Of a DNA stretch of 64,000 bases, positions 26,699-34,324 are shown one piece after another. The translations under genes were made by a program, and so were the position numbers. Source of the stretch: an uncultured Geobacteraceae bacterium (GTDB taxonomy: Bacteria; Desulfobacterota; Desulfuromonadia; Geobacterales; Pseudopelobacteraceae); assembly GCA_903901875.1 (NCBI GenBank), contig CAIUSO010000091.1, forward strand, positions 1 to 64,000, written 5' to 3'. Under the pieces are notes generated by a model, which made no database searches, was not told the origin of the DNA, and was given only the letters and a program-made list of their open reading frames with translations. Positions within the stretch are counted from its first letter, which is position 1; the number at the start of each line of letters is the position of its first letter.

Positions 26699-28443
26699 GC
26701 TATTGCCTCCGCCACAGCATCACCATTCAGCCAGTATGAAACACCCTGACCGGCCTTGGCCAGATTCGGCACCAGTGATTTATCATCTATTGTCATCGCC
26801 ACCATTGCAGGGAGCCCCGCCGCCTTGACGGCCTTGAATAATCCGTTGCGGCCGCCCTTGTCCAGGATGTCAGCTGCATCGATGATAATGGCCTGTGACT
26901 TATCGATTAGGGCCATACCCATCTGCAGGATGGTACGCACCCGGAACTTGGCCGACTCAGACAACAGCAAGTAAATCGTCCCGCCATATGTAGGCATGAA
27001 ATCAGATTCCAGTGTTACGGCGCGCCAGCCGGCTGCCTTGGAGAGAGGTGCCAGTGACTCGTTGAATTTTTTCAGCGATTTCACCAGCACGTCACCACGG
27101 ATACCTTCCGGTGCGATCTTGGCCAACAACTCAGCATTCTTCCCGATAGCGACATGCAACCGGTCGGCTTCATATTTTGCCTTGAACGCTTTCAGCCTGG
27201 TTTCTGCCTGAGACAGGGTAGTGCGGCAATCATCCACTGATATTGGCGATGCAGCCGACACCGGTTTCTCAAGCTCTTTTGCTGCGGCCTCCGATTCTTT
27301 GACCAGGCGTTTGCACTCGGTAATCTTTTGCAGGCGGGAAGCCTCGGCATCGTTGATCTGGCCCTTGATTCTGGCCGCAGCCTCCATGTGTTTGTTGATG
27401 GCTTTTTGTGCGCTATCGATCTTTGCTTGCAGCTCGTCAATTGCGGTTTTTCTGCTGCTTATTTCATCTGCCGACAACACCCCGGCAATATGCAGAGCCC
27501 CCCCCCTGACCTGTAATACCGTACCGCAATCGGGGCAGGGCATCCCGGCCGCTTGATTCGCAGACGGAAGGGCGGTCATTTGTGCATTCATCTCTTCCCG
27601 AGTTTTAGCGATTTCGGCAATAAACCCGTTGCACTCATTCAGTTGGTTGTTGAGCGCAGGACCCACCGTGTCAGCCTCAGCGGCAAGAGCATCAATTTTT
27701 CTACCGGGCAACAGTGCTGCCAGTTCCTCAAGGCCGGCGCGCTTGGAGTCGTCAACGGCATCAGCGGCAATGGCAGCTTCCAGCGCGTCCCGTGCATCGG
27801 TGACGACAGCGGCAAGTTTATCCTCGCTCTGGCCCATCAATTCATCCGAGTAGCCTCCCGGGATCCAGCTCTCGCCTTTCTTGCTACCGTAACGATCAGC
27901 AGTAACGTTTTCCCACTGGCCTTTGAGGCGTGCGCCTTTATCCTTGATCTGAGCGCACGCACCGTCCCATCCTGCTGTTTCGATGAGTTGCCAGAGTTGT
28001 TCAAGGTGCTTGACCGGCAATTTCAGACTGGCCAGTTGTGCATCCAGATCGGCGCGAGTCGGGACGGCTTTGAGGTATTCGGTCAACACCTTTACCCGCT
28101 CTTTGTCGTCCAGGTTGACGATGCTCTGCAGGCCTGTAGCAAAGTGAGAAGCAAACGGGGCTTGACCTTCGGTCTTAACTTTGGCAGAAGGCCAGGTGAT
28201 GTTAGTGGATCCGTTCGGGCCAACCAGATCGACGCTGCCGTTAGCGGTACCGGCGCGGACCAGCAGACCGGCCTCGGTTTTCTTTACGCCCTTGATCGGT
28301 ACCGGCTCTCCGGTAAGTGCGGATGCCACGGCCTGTGATGCGGAAGTCTTGCCAGCCTCATTAGGGCCAGCCAGTAGACAGATGCGGGAGAGGTCGAGGC
28401 TGGCCGAAGCCAGCCCTCTATAGTTTTGTATAGATACGTTCAT
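26695..28443 (-). CDS. SMC/Rad50-like AAA ATPase
   Basis: 582 residues. Walker A LAGPNEAGKTS at about 25-35 right after the opening beta strand, as in RecF/Rad50 proteins; long helical arms with a CPDCGTVLQV turn at about 303, resembling half of a Rad50 zinc hook; a second ATPase lobe with KSQAIIIDAADILD near 519. The Walker B acid pair is DA, not DE, so the usual catalytic Glu is missing, which is seen in some phage relatives. It likely handles DNA ends with the neighbouring nucleases. Four-base overlap with the helicase gene; three bases after the Cys-rich gene. Confidence 0.75.
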   Translation of the reverse strand: MNVSIQNYRGLASASLDLSRICLLAGPNEAGKTSASQAVASALTGEPVPIKGVKKTEAGLLVRAGTANGSVDLVGPNGSTNITWPSAKVKTEGQAPFASHFATGLQSIVNLDDKERVKVLTEYLKAVPTRADLDAQLASLKLPVKHLEQLWQLIETAGWDGACAQIKDKGARLKGQWENVTADRYGSKKGESWIPGGYSDELMGQSEDKLAAVVTDARDALEAAIAADAVDDSKRAGLEELAALLPGRKIDALAAEADTVGPALNNQLNECNGFIAEIAKTREEMNAQMTALPSANQAAGMPCPDCGTVLQVRGGALHIAGVLSADEISSRKTAIDELQAKIDSAQKAINKHMEAAARIKGQINDAEASRLQKITECKRLVKESEAAAKELEKPVSAASPISVDDCRTTLSQAETRLKAFKAKYEADRLHVAIGKNAELLAKIAPEGIRGDVLVKSLKKFNESLAPLSKAAGWRAVTLESDFMPTYGGTIYLLLSESAKFRVRTILQMGMALIDKSQAIIIDAADILDKGGRNGLFKAVKAAGLPAMVAMTIDDKSLVPNLAKAGQGVSYWLNGDAVAEAIA

Positions 28444-28446
28444 GGT

Positions 28447-29691
28447 TTAATCCTCCAATGCGTATGGGTGGGTTGTCATGAGGGTGTCCCATGCGGTTGT
28501 GCACTCTTCAGGGGTGCTGAACTTCTTCCAGGTTCGCCAGCCGGAACCGTATTTGATGCGGAGATCTTCTTTGCGGTAGAACTCAAAGCCCTTGTCACGA
28601 AGAGCGGAGATGCACTTGTGGCTTGGTACCGCGGCTATAATATTCCCGGAAATATAGATCATTCCATCAGTGATCATCGTTTCAAGGTCACGTTCTGCTG
28701 CTGAGAATGTCTCACGAGCTAGCAAGTGCAGCCATCCGGCTCTTGGATCAACGGCAGTTACACTCAACTGTTTTTCATAACGATCATATTTAACAAGCTG
28801 GAAACCTGCGGCGAGAATCTTGGCTTCATTGCGTTTGTATCCCCATCCCATGAGCTCGTTGAAAGTGAGCTGGATAGTTGTGGGGGATGGCAGCCTGCTG
28901 GGTTCACCTATGAAACAGATTCCGGCCTCTTCATTCGCGGGGGTGAAGCAGATGCCCTTGTGCTGGCACTCTGTCCAAATCTTACAGATTGAATCACGTC
29001 GCTGATTCTCGGTCTCTTCGATCAAACACAACTGCTGTACGTTACAAATTTCTGTGCAGGTTGTGCAGCACATAGCGCACCGTGTCGATTCGTGACAACG
29101 AACACACTCAGCAGGAATTTCCTTGCTAACTGCCTCTTCACACTCTTCAACATATTCAAGCTCATTGCACCCATTCGGGCAGCAGACGTCATACTTGAGG
29201 CAGTTATCATTTGCGCAGATCATGGCGGCTGGTTCGTCGACATCATCTATGTCCAGCTTGTGCTCAATCTGAAGGATTTCGCCTTCAATAACGTTGTCCC
29301 GCTCTTCACGCCGGTCTTGTGCTTCATCTCTCCGGTCCTTCTCACCATCAAAATCAAACTTTTTCTGCTTTTCGTCGTCCGACATTTTGCGCTGGTCAAT
29401 GGTTACGCCAGTGTCTGTTCTGACTGTGTAGACCATGCCTTTTGAGTAGTCGAAATCAAGATCACATTCAACCTGTCGATCTTCCTTCTTGGTGATAATC
29501 TTGCGGGCCAGTGCTCGCCCATCGGCAACGCACTTATTCAGCTTGGCGGCAAAATTCGACATGACCTCTTTTTTCTCGGCCTCGATCTCGGACTGATCGC
29601 CGGTGATCCGGGCCAGTTCCTGGCTGTAGGTGGATATCTCGTCCTGGGTCAGATCACAGGAGAGGTTTTTCCAAAGTGTATGTTTTGACAT
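28447..29691 (-). CDS. Cysteine-rich early phage protein, modular
   Basis: 414 residues in three parts. Residues 1-120 (LTQDEISTYSQELARITGDQSEIEAEKKEVMSNF as text, with RQVECDLDFDYSKGMVYTV) resemble a small helical protein often found alone in phage early regions. Residues about 159-257 contain 18 cysteines, many as CC, CxxC and CxxxxC (DVCCPNGC, CAMCCTTCTEIC), enough for several zinc or iron-sulphur sites. The last 140 residues look like a separate folded domain (GWGYKRNEAKILAAGFQLVKYDRYEKQ). The stop/start overlaps the RecT-like gene (TAATG). The whole protein was not recognised as a known family; a role in recombination or host takeover is a guess from location. Confidence 0.6.
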   Translation of the reverse strand: MSKHTLWKNLSCDLTQDEISTYSQELARITGDQSEIEAEKKEVMSNFAAKLNKCVADGRALARKIITKKEDRQVECDLDFDYSKGMVYTVRTDTGVTIDQRKMSDDEKQKKFDFDGEKDRRDEAQDRREERDNVIEGEILQIEHKLDIDDVDEPAAMICANDNCLKYDVCCPNGCNELEYVEECEEAVSKEIPAECVRCHESTRCAMCCTTCTEICNVQQLCLIEETENQRRDSICKIWTECQHKGICFTPANEEAGICFIGEPSRLPSPTTIQLTFNELMGWGYKRNEAKILAAGFQLVKYDRYEKQLSVTAVDPRAGWLHLLARETFSAAERDLETMITDGMIYISGNIIAAVPSHKCISALRDKGFEFYRKEDLRIKYGSGWRTWKKFSTPEECTTAWDTLMTTHPYALED

Positions 29692-30677
29692 TAGAATAGG
29701 TCTCCCATCGGTTCGGATTCAGCCGGTTCGTTGGATGCGGCAGCCGGGTGAGGCGGTTCTTCAGGAATGCCTCCTGGAGGATCCGGGAAATCGTCTTCGT
29801 TTGAATCCAGAATATGCGCCGGTGGTCCGTCATCTTGCTGAGCTGCCTGCTTGTCGGCCTCTATCTGGGCCCTGGTGCGGCGGTTGCGTGTCTGTTTCTG
29901 TTCTGCTGTCTCGACGGTCGGCTGTTTGATAACCTCGCCAGTCTGTTCGTCAACGATTTCGACAGTGGGGGCGACCAAGGTGGGCGATTTTTCAGAGGCG
30001 GGGTCGGAGTCTATTACCACTGTCTTTGGGGTTTCAGCAGGTTCCACTAGAGCAGGGGCTTCTTTCCGATCCGGAGTGATATTTATAGGTTTGATATCTT
30101 CCAGCTCTTCGCGGGTCTGCATCCCCATAGTGATATTCGGGCAATAGACCTTTGCAAAATAAGAAGCTGCGCGGTACATAAACATGATTGACGGCATGGT
30201 TTTCCATTTGGATCCTTGCTTACTCAGCCAGCCTTCACCCTCTACCATCTGATAAGTGATCCAGGGACCAAGGCAAACCTTACCGGTTTTCTTAATCGTG
30301 GCGAAACAGCGCACTTTATAATTTTTGGCATAAGGATCATCACCAAAGATTTCGTATTCCAGCGGATCAGCAAAAATGCCGGAGTCATTCACCAAGGCGA
30401 CAATCAGCTTGGCCTCCATGGACGGCTTCCCTTGGATGATCACCAACGATTGCAACATGGCAAACGGACTGATACCCATGCGGTCGGCCATTTCAATAGC
30501 GATAAAGCAGTTTTCGGGCTTGCCTTTGTACGCGGCTGGCACAAGATCTGACGAGCTGAACAACTTAGATGCTCTCCATATCTGGTCAAATGCGGCGGGG
30601 TTATAGAGGGCTGGTTTACCATTATCGATCTTGGCAACGGCGGTGGTGGTTTCTTGTACAACGATTTCGTTACTCAT
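29691..30677 (-). CDS. RecT-like single-strand annealing protein
   Basis: 328 residues from the ATG at 30677, which sits 8 bases after GGAGG (the TTG 15 bases upstream overlaps that site). Residues about 25-200 carry the pattern of RecT-superfamily annealing proteins: SSDLVPAAYKGKPENCFIAIEMADRMGISPFAMLQSL as text in order, GKPSMEAKLIVALVN, GSKWKTMPSIMFMYRAASYFAKVYCPNITMGMQTREE in order. A Pro/Glu/Ala-rich disordered tail follows and ends EPMGDLF, similar to the acidic tip of SSB proteins. It pairs with the RecB-like nuclease encoded upstream. Confidence 0.75.
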   Translation of the reverse strand: MSNEIVVQETTTAVAKIDNGKPALYNPAAFDQIWRASKLFSSSDLVPAAYKGKPENCFIAIEMADRMGISPFAMLQSLVIIQGKPSMEAKLIVALVNDSGIFADPLEYEIFGDDPYAKNYKVRCFATIKKTGKVCLGPWITYQMVEGEGWLSKQGSKWKTMPSIMFMYRAASYFAKVYCPNITMGMQTREELEDIKPINITPDRKEAPALVEPAETPKTVVIDSDPASEKSPTLVAPTVEIVDEQTGEVIKQPTVETAEQKQTRNRRTRAQIEADKQAAQQDDGPPAHILDSNEDDFPDPPGGIPEEPPHPAAASNEPAESEPMGDLF

Positions 30678-30696
30678 TATCGTGTCCTCCAAAAGT

Positions 30697-31209
30697 TTAA
30701 ATTTGTACTGCCTTCAGCGTGAACAACAGCTTTTCGACAGGGTCGGTGATGTTGGACAGATGCTCAGAAAAAGCGGTCAACTCTGCTTCTTGCTTCTGTT
30801 TGAACACGTAAATTAAGTTGACAATATGAATTTCAGCATCAGAAATCTTGGTTTCAGTGGCAGGGATAGGCGGCGTTTTTACAGGTTTCATCACTTCAGC
30901 CAGTTTGTCTGAATCAGTTGGAGTGCTACGGATTACCGGCACCGCTACTGAATTCTTTTTGGAAATATTCTCAGGGTGATGGCGGTAACATTTACCAGAC
31001 TTCCAGTTGATGTTTAAGCAATCGGGCTCATTACATTTCTTTTTCATTTTTACAGGCTCCTTTGACAAGCCGGGACATCCACCACAGGAAATAATCCGGC
31101 CTGATTTTTTATTAATGTTGCATTGTTGCTCGGTAATTACAGCGTGTAACCGTTCACAGCGGAACCGCTTCTGGTTGGCCAAGAACTCTTCAATATCAGT
31201 CATTGTCAT
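30697..31209 (-). CDS. Cysteine-containing early phage protein, unknown
   Basis: 170 residues. The first half has several cysteine pairs: RCERLHAVITEQQC, SCGGCPGL, KKCNEPDCLN, KCYRHHP, which could make two small metal sites. The second half is a threonine/proline linker followed by a helix (IHIVNLIYVFKQKQEAELTAFSEHLSNI). No known family was recognised. It lies between the RecB-like nuclease (four-base ATGA overlap) and the RecT-like gene (19 bases), so it is expected to work with the recombination pair. Confidence 0.6.
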   Translation of the reverse strand: MTMTDIEEFLANQKRFRCERLHAVITEQQCNINKKSGRIISCGGCPGLSKEPVKMKKKCNEPDCLNINWKSGKCYRHHPENISKKNSVAVPVIRSTPTDSDKLAEVMKPVKTPPIPATETKISDAEIHIVNLIYVFKQKQEAELTAFSEHLSNITDPVEKLLFTLKAVQI

Positions 31210-32021
31210 TTCCCCGTCAGTTCACAGAATGAAGTACCCCAAGCCGGACAGTACTTGTCTGAACACATGAGCGACATGAGATTCACCTGAAACGCACGCT
31301 CCAGGTCACTGGTCGAATCAAAAACGGTCATATCGGCCTTGATCCGGCGGATGATCCCCATGGCATTGCGCTCGCATGCCGCCACCGGATACTCGGTAAT
31401 GATTGGTGGCTTCTGGTCTTTGGTCTTTGGTGTGCGAGGGATGTAGTCCATACCGAGCCCTGCCGGTTCGCATATTTTATTACTGCGCACCAGGAGGGAA
31501 TACCCCCCGAGCTGGCCATGATAGGGACGCACCAGGGCGCCGGTTTTCTTGTCGCGGATGAACCTCAGAGTATCAATCAGGTCAGGGTGTCCGGTCAGTT
31601 CCCACCCATCGCCGCAGTTTGCTCTTAGGCCATGCTCGCCGCCGATTTCCACGGCCGGTTCGCCGTTGATGGTCAGCGGCATGCGGGGCACGTACGCCAG
31701 TGTCATCTTCCTGATCTGCTGATGCGCCACGTTGAGGTTAGGAGTCGTTTCATCCCAGATGCAGCCGGTGGCGATTTCATCGTTGAATCCGGAAACCGCC
31801 ATATCAATAGCTGAATTCACGTTGGCAGGTTCCCCACGCCATAACGCCCGGTCCATCTCAGCGGTCGAGGCATGCACCGCAGTCCCGGCAGCCGCCCCCA
31901 CTGAAGGGGGAAGCTCACGGAACGTATAGCCGAGTTTTTGAAACTTACGCCGGTACTGCTTTGCCACGGCGCGGCGCGGGCAGTCGGGATATGAAGGAAG
32001 CATGGAGGCCCGGATGTTCAC
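31206..32021 (-). CDS. PD-(D/E)XK nuclease, RecB/Cas4-like with putative Fe-S cysteines
   Basis: 271 residues. Nuclease motifs in order: a first Cys in SYPDCPRRA (Cys14), GTAVHASTAEMD, GHPDLIDTLRFIRDKKTG at about 143-158 with the D and DxKT signature (motif II and III), QLGGYSLLV (QxxxY) at about 170. At the C-terminus MCSDKYCPAWGTSFC supplies three more cysteines; with Cys14 this makes the four needed for the 4Fe-4S site of Cas4/AddB-type nucleases. Together with the RecT-like protein it forms a Red/RecET-like exonuclease-annealase pair. Confidence 0.8.
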   Translation of the reverse strand: MNIRASMLPSYPDCPRRAVAKQYRRKFQKLGYTFRELPPSVGAAAGTAVHASTAEMDRALWRGEPANVNSAIDMAVSGFNDEIATGCIWDETTPNLNVAHQQIRKMTLAYVPRMPLTINGEPAVEIGGEHGLRANCGDGWELTGHPDLIDTLRFIRDKKTGALVRPYHGQLGGYSLLVRSNKICEPAGLGMDYIPRTPKTKDQKPPIITEYPVAACERNAMGIIRRIKADMTVFDSTSDLERAFQVNLMSLMCSDKYCPAWGTSFCELTGK

Positions 32022-32023
32022 GG

Positions 32024-32371
32024 CTATTCCCCGTCTTCTTCAAAAGTGTCAATATCAACGTACCTAAGGGCATCTCCGTCAGATTCAACGGCTTTCAGGC
32101 AGATAGGCTCGGTCTGTTCCTTGACGTACCTAAGGGCATATCCGTCAGATTCAACGGCTTTCAGGCAGATAGGCTCGGTCTGTTCCTTGACGTACTGAAG
32201 GGCATCTCCGTTTCTTTCAACGGCTTTCAGGCAGATAGGCTCGGTCTGTTCCTTGACGTACCTCAGGGCATCTCCGTCAGATTCAACGGCTTTCAGGGCT
32301 GCATTACCGGTGAGGGTGAGTGTTGCGGAAACAGTGATTCCAAACTTTGCTAGAAATTCTGATTTTTTCAT
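32024..32371 (-). CDS. 22-residue tandem-repeat protein (DUF4116-like)
   Basis: 115 residues from ATG at 32371, which has AAGGAG eight bases upstream. After a hydrophobic N-terminus (KSEFLAKFGITVSATLTLTG) come near-identical repeats of LKAVESDGDALRYVKEQTEP plus IC, four starts in total, then an acidic end (IDTFEEDGE). The repeat resembles DUF4116 units (AVxxdGxALxyV) found in many phage, protist and bacterial proteins. An alternative ATG at 32479 with GGAGGAG upstream would add 36 residues. The function is unknown; helical repeat scaffolds usually bind other proteins. Confidence 0.65.
   Translation of the reverse strand: MKKSEFLAKFGITVSATLTLTGNAALKAVESDGDALRYVKEQTEPICLKAVERNGDALQYVKEQTEPICLKAVESDGYALRYVKEQTEPICLKAVESDGDALRYVDIDTFEEDGE
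32059..32298. repeat. 66-bp direct repeats, 3 full copies plus a partial
   Basis: Units start at 32059, 32125, 32191 and 32257 (the last about 42 bases long). Copies differ at only a few positions, for example CTAAGG/CTGAAGG and TCAGATTC/TTTCTTTC. The period is exactly 22 codons so copy number can change without breaking the frame. The high identity suggests recent expansion. Confidence 0.9.
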
Positions 32372-32468
32372 GATACTTTCTCCTTGTGGTTTAATTGTTT
32401 CGGATTCGCCGCTTTGCAGAGCGGCGTTTCTATTAAGTGCTTCCGTAAAACTGCGTCCCATTAGGCAG

Positions 32469-32678
32469 TTAGTTGTCATCGTCAATCTCTCCTCCGCACT
32501 TCCGGCATATCCACGCGTCAACCGGCCCCACTACTATTCTCACCATCATCTCACCACATTCACATTCTGGCGGCTCATAACAGTGGGCGCGTTCTGTGCC
32601 CTGCATGCCGGGCCGAGCACAATCTCCCGCTGTCGAAGGGTTTCCGCTCTTTTCATACGGACAATTAGAAAAGCACAT
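32469..32678 (-). CDS. Small zinc-finger-like phage protein
   Basis: 69 residues. Cysteines: CFSNCPYEK and GDCARPG near the start, then HCYEPPECECGEMM and WICRKCGGEIDDDN; the last two pairs look like one zinc ribbon. Start at 32678 lies two bases before the stop of the upstream membrane-protein gene. No family name can be given; short ribbon proteins of this kind are common in phage early operons and may bind nucleic acid or host enzymes. Confidence 0.55.
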   Translation of the reverse strand: MCFSNCPYEKSGNPSTAGDCARPGMQGTERAHCYEPPECECGEMMVRIVVGPVDAWICRKCGGEIDDDN

Positions 32679-32680
32679 AC

Positions 32681-32923
32681 CTAATACATCCCAGCAATAG
32701 CGTATTCGGACCCTGCGTGACGTAGACCCGGTGACGGCGGGTCATTGATGTCGCACCGCTCGATGAGGGCCAGCATCAACATTCCGAGCACGAAGCCAGA
32801 GACGAAGGCGATGGAAGAAACAAACCATCCCCAATTTGCCGCACAGTTGGTGCAGTAGTCCGGTTCAGTGGCCGGGGCAAACGCTTCCAGCCGTTCCGCT
32901 GGTGTCATAAAATCTTGAATCAT
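32681..32923 (-). CDS. Small single-span membrane protein, phage early region
   Basis: 80 residues with one clear transmembrane helix (WFVSSIAFVSGFVLGMLMLALI, about residues 33-54, given here as its first and last parts) preceded by a DYCTNCAANWGW segment with two cysteines. The start overlaps the upstream excisionase-like gene by four bases (ATGA). Function is unknown; superinfection exclusion or host membrane interference are possible but nothing in the sequence decides. Confidence 0.5.
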   Translation of the reverse strand: MIQDFMTPAERLEAFAPATEPDYCTNCAANWGWFVSSIAFVSGFVLGMLMLALIERCDINDPPSPGLRHAGSEYAIAGMY

Positions 32924-33123
32924 GCCTCTTCTCCTTCTTGTCTGGATTCTATCCAGCTAATAATGTCATTCCGACGCCAGCGGGTCATACTTCCGAGCTT
33001 TATCGGTGGCGGCAGCCTGCCATCTCTGAAGCATTTCCACACCTGGTCTTTGCAGACGTCCAGCAGTGATGCGACAGATTTGTCCGACAGATAGAGCTTT
33101 TCGTTAAAGTTCTCAGGTGCCAT
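32920..33123 (-). CDS. AlpA/excisionase-like HTH protein
   Basis: 67 residues from the ATG at 33123 (GGAGG nine bases upstream). The sequence KLYLSDKSVASLLDVCKDQVWKCFRDGRLPPPIKLGSMTRWRRNDIISWI in order is the AlpA-type winged helix: SvaxllgvsxxTVwxxxrxGrlPxPikLG...RWrxxDI.xWi. Such proteins act as excisionases or as transcription activators of early phage genes. It is followed by the membrane-protein gene and preceded by a second HTH gene. Confidence 0.8.
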   Translation of the reverse strand: MAPENFNEKLYLSDKSVASLLDVCKDQVWKCFRDGRLPPPIKLGSMTRWRRNDIISWIESRQEGEEA

Positions 33124-33140
33124 AACTATATTCCTCCGTT

Positions 33141-33308
33141 TTAAGCTGCCTTCTCCATCTCCTTGAACTGATCCGCATACAACCGCCACGACCCACCGAC
33201 CTTGAAGCCCTTGAACTTCCCCTCACGGATATTTCTGATAACCGCCGTTCTTGACATTCGGTAACGCTCCTGCACTTCCGTCGTAGTTAAAAACTCTGTA
33301 TCTCCCAC
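33141..33308 (-). CDS. Short helix-turn-helix (excisionase/HTH_17-type) protein with GTG start
   Basis: 55 residues: starts GTG at 33308, seven bases after GGGGG, and encodes VGDTEFLTTTEVQERYRMSR, then TAVIRNIREGKFKGFKVGGSW, then RLYADQFKEMEKAA. The pattern lTtxEvxxryrvSrxtV.r.ireGklkgfKvGgsWRfy is the excisionase-family HTH. It is the second such protein in tandem with the AlpA-like gene 17 bases downstream; one may direct excision and the other regulation. Confidence 0.75.
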   Translation of the reverse strand: MGDTEFLTTTEVQERYRMSRTAVIRNIREGKFKGFKVGGSWRLYADQFKEMEKAA

Positions 33309-33344
33309 TGTCTCACCCCCTTTCTATTTCGTGCTGTTGTTTTT

Positions 33345-33593
33345 TTATGCCGTCCGCCAGCAGCGACAAGCAGCCTTAGATATCGTGAACTTTACTCCCT
33401 CGTGCCTTGAGCTATATAAGTGGGCACATCCCCGCAGAGTGATTTCTTTCCCCGGTACAAATGCGAAGCTGTCCCCCACCTTCATTTCTTTAAACGGGTA
33501 CCTGAATAATGTAGTGGGCAACGGGATTCCGCTTTCTACAACGTGAAGCTTCACATCTGTTTTTCTCGGTTTCTTTGCGATTGCTAGTGCCAT
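33345..33593 (-). CDS. Small early phage protein, first gene of leftward operon
   Basis: 82 residues; ATG at 33593 with AAGGGGG nine bases before. The central PLPTTLFRYPFKEMKVGDSFAFVPGKEIT (in order) matches a short phage/plasmid family in which a YPf..M..GDSFfv motif is followed by a helix and small basic C-terminus (HEGVKFTISKAACRCWRT). It is the first product of the promoter opposite the repressor, so it might be a Cro-like or antirepressor factor, but the sequence has no HTH. Confidence 0.65.
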   Translation of the reverse strand: MALAIAKKPRKTDVKLHVVESGIPLPTTLFRYPFKEMKVGDSFAFVPGKEITLRGCAHLYSSRHEGVKFTISKAACRCWRTA

Positions 33594-33671
33594 GTCTGTT
33601 TTCCCCCTTTTATTTTTTGTGTGCTTTCTGGTTTTTCTGGTACAATTCTTTCAATCGGTGCTTATGGATTG

Positions 33672-33701
33672 GTTATAATTCTTCTGAGAAGAAAATGTCA
33701 A
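33672..33701 (-). promoter_or_regulatory. Early leftward promoter (PR/PL-like)
   Basis: On the minus strand TTGACA (33696-33701) and TATAAC (33672-33677) are separated by 18 bases. It faces the early operon starting at 33593. On the plus strand TATAAT at 33674-33679 could serve the repressor, so the two promoters are back-to-back and overlapping. Confidence 0.6.
33679..33693. promoter_or_regulatory. Repressor operator candidate
   Basis: TTCTTCT-G-AGAAGAA is a perfect 15-base inverted repeat located between the -35 and -10 boxes of the leftward early promoter and just downstream of the repressor -10 box. Binding there by the adjacent XRE protein would block early transcription and its own promoter. 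No second copy was noticed nearby. Confidence 0.55.
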
Positions 33702-33714
33702 GGAGAAATTCGTC

Positions 33715-34269
33715 ATGGAAGAAAATAAAATAGGTAATATGCTATTCAGTGCTCGGAAGATGCGTAAAATGACTTTGAAACAGGTTGCTGAAAAGCTAAG
33801 AATATCAACAGGTCATGTACAAAAAATAGAAAAGGGAGAGAGGATTGCAAGCGATTTACTGGCTTTCGCCATAGAAGAATTTGCTTCGCGAGGTATTGAA
33901 CAGGACACTCCCGCAGATATCGTTTCCGTCATCAAACAACCTATCGACCCAACAAATGTTGAAATAATTGGCGTCCTGGATAGGATCAATAAACTTCCAA
34001 AGGCCCACCAGAGGGCCGTTAAGGACGCAATTGAGTTGCTGGTTGATTCTCCGATATCGGAAGCTTATGAAGTGCTGGCAAAGTTGACGAAAGAAAAAGA
34101 GGTTATATTCGATGAAGAGGAAATTTCGGGAGGTGCTTCTCGTCCACGCAAGCGTTATTATACCGCCACTGGTAGCACTGCCATGAACTACCGGGAGCCA
34201 CGTACTCCGATAGGGATCAACAAAAAGAGGCATACGAGACATAGTATTACCCGCAAATTTCCCCTATGA
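33715..34269 (+). CDS. Phage repressor, XRE-family HTH
   Basis: 184 residues, the only phage gene on the plus strand besides none other seen. N-terminal HTH: NMLFSARKMRKMTLKQVAEKLRISTGHVQKIEKGER in order (residues 8-43) is a canonical Cro/CI-type domain. The remainder is helical (VLDRINKLPKAHQRAVKDAIELL), with a basic, disordered C-terminus; there is no LexA-like Ser/Lys peptidase, so induction by RecA-driven cleavage is unlikely. An AAGGAG site precedes the ATG. Divergent from the early operon with an operator between them. Confidence 0.8.
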   Translation: MEENKIGNMLFSARKMRKMTLKQVAEKLRISTGHVQKIEKGERIASDLLAFAIEEFASRGIEQDTPADIVSVIKQPIDPTNVEIIGVLDRINKLPKAHQRAVKDAIELLVDSPISEAYEVLAKLTKEKEVIFDEEEISGGASRPRKRYYTATGSTAMNYREPRTPIGINKKRHTRHSITRKFPL

Positions 34270-34324
34270 GAGGTGAATTCGGTTCGTGCTGGGGGGGGGA
34301 TGAGAGTGAGGGGATATGTAAAGG

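Noticed and set aside
27553-28338. Plus-strand frame of 261 codons
   Set aside because: Antisense to the SMC-like ATPase; no recognisable motif.
31206-32021. Cas4 of a CRISPR system
   Set aside because: Although Cas4-like in motifs, it is inside a phage recombination operon beside a RecT-like gene and no other cas gene is seen.
32059-32298. Possible CRISPR array
   Set aside because: The 66-bp repeats are contiguous without spacers and keep a reading frame; no cas genes are present.
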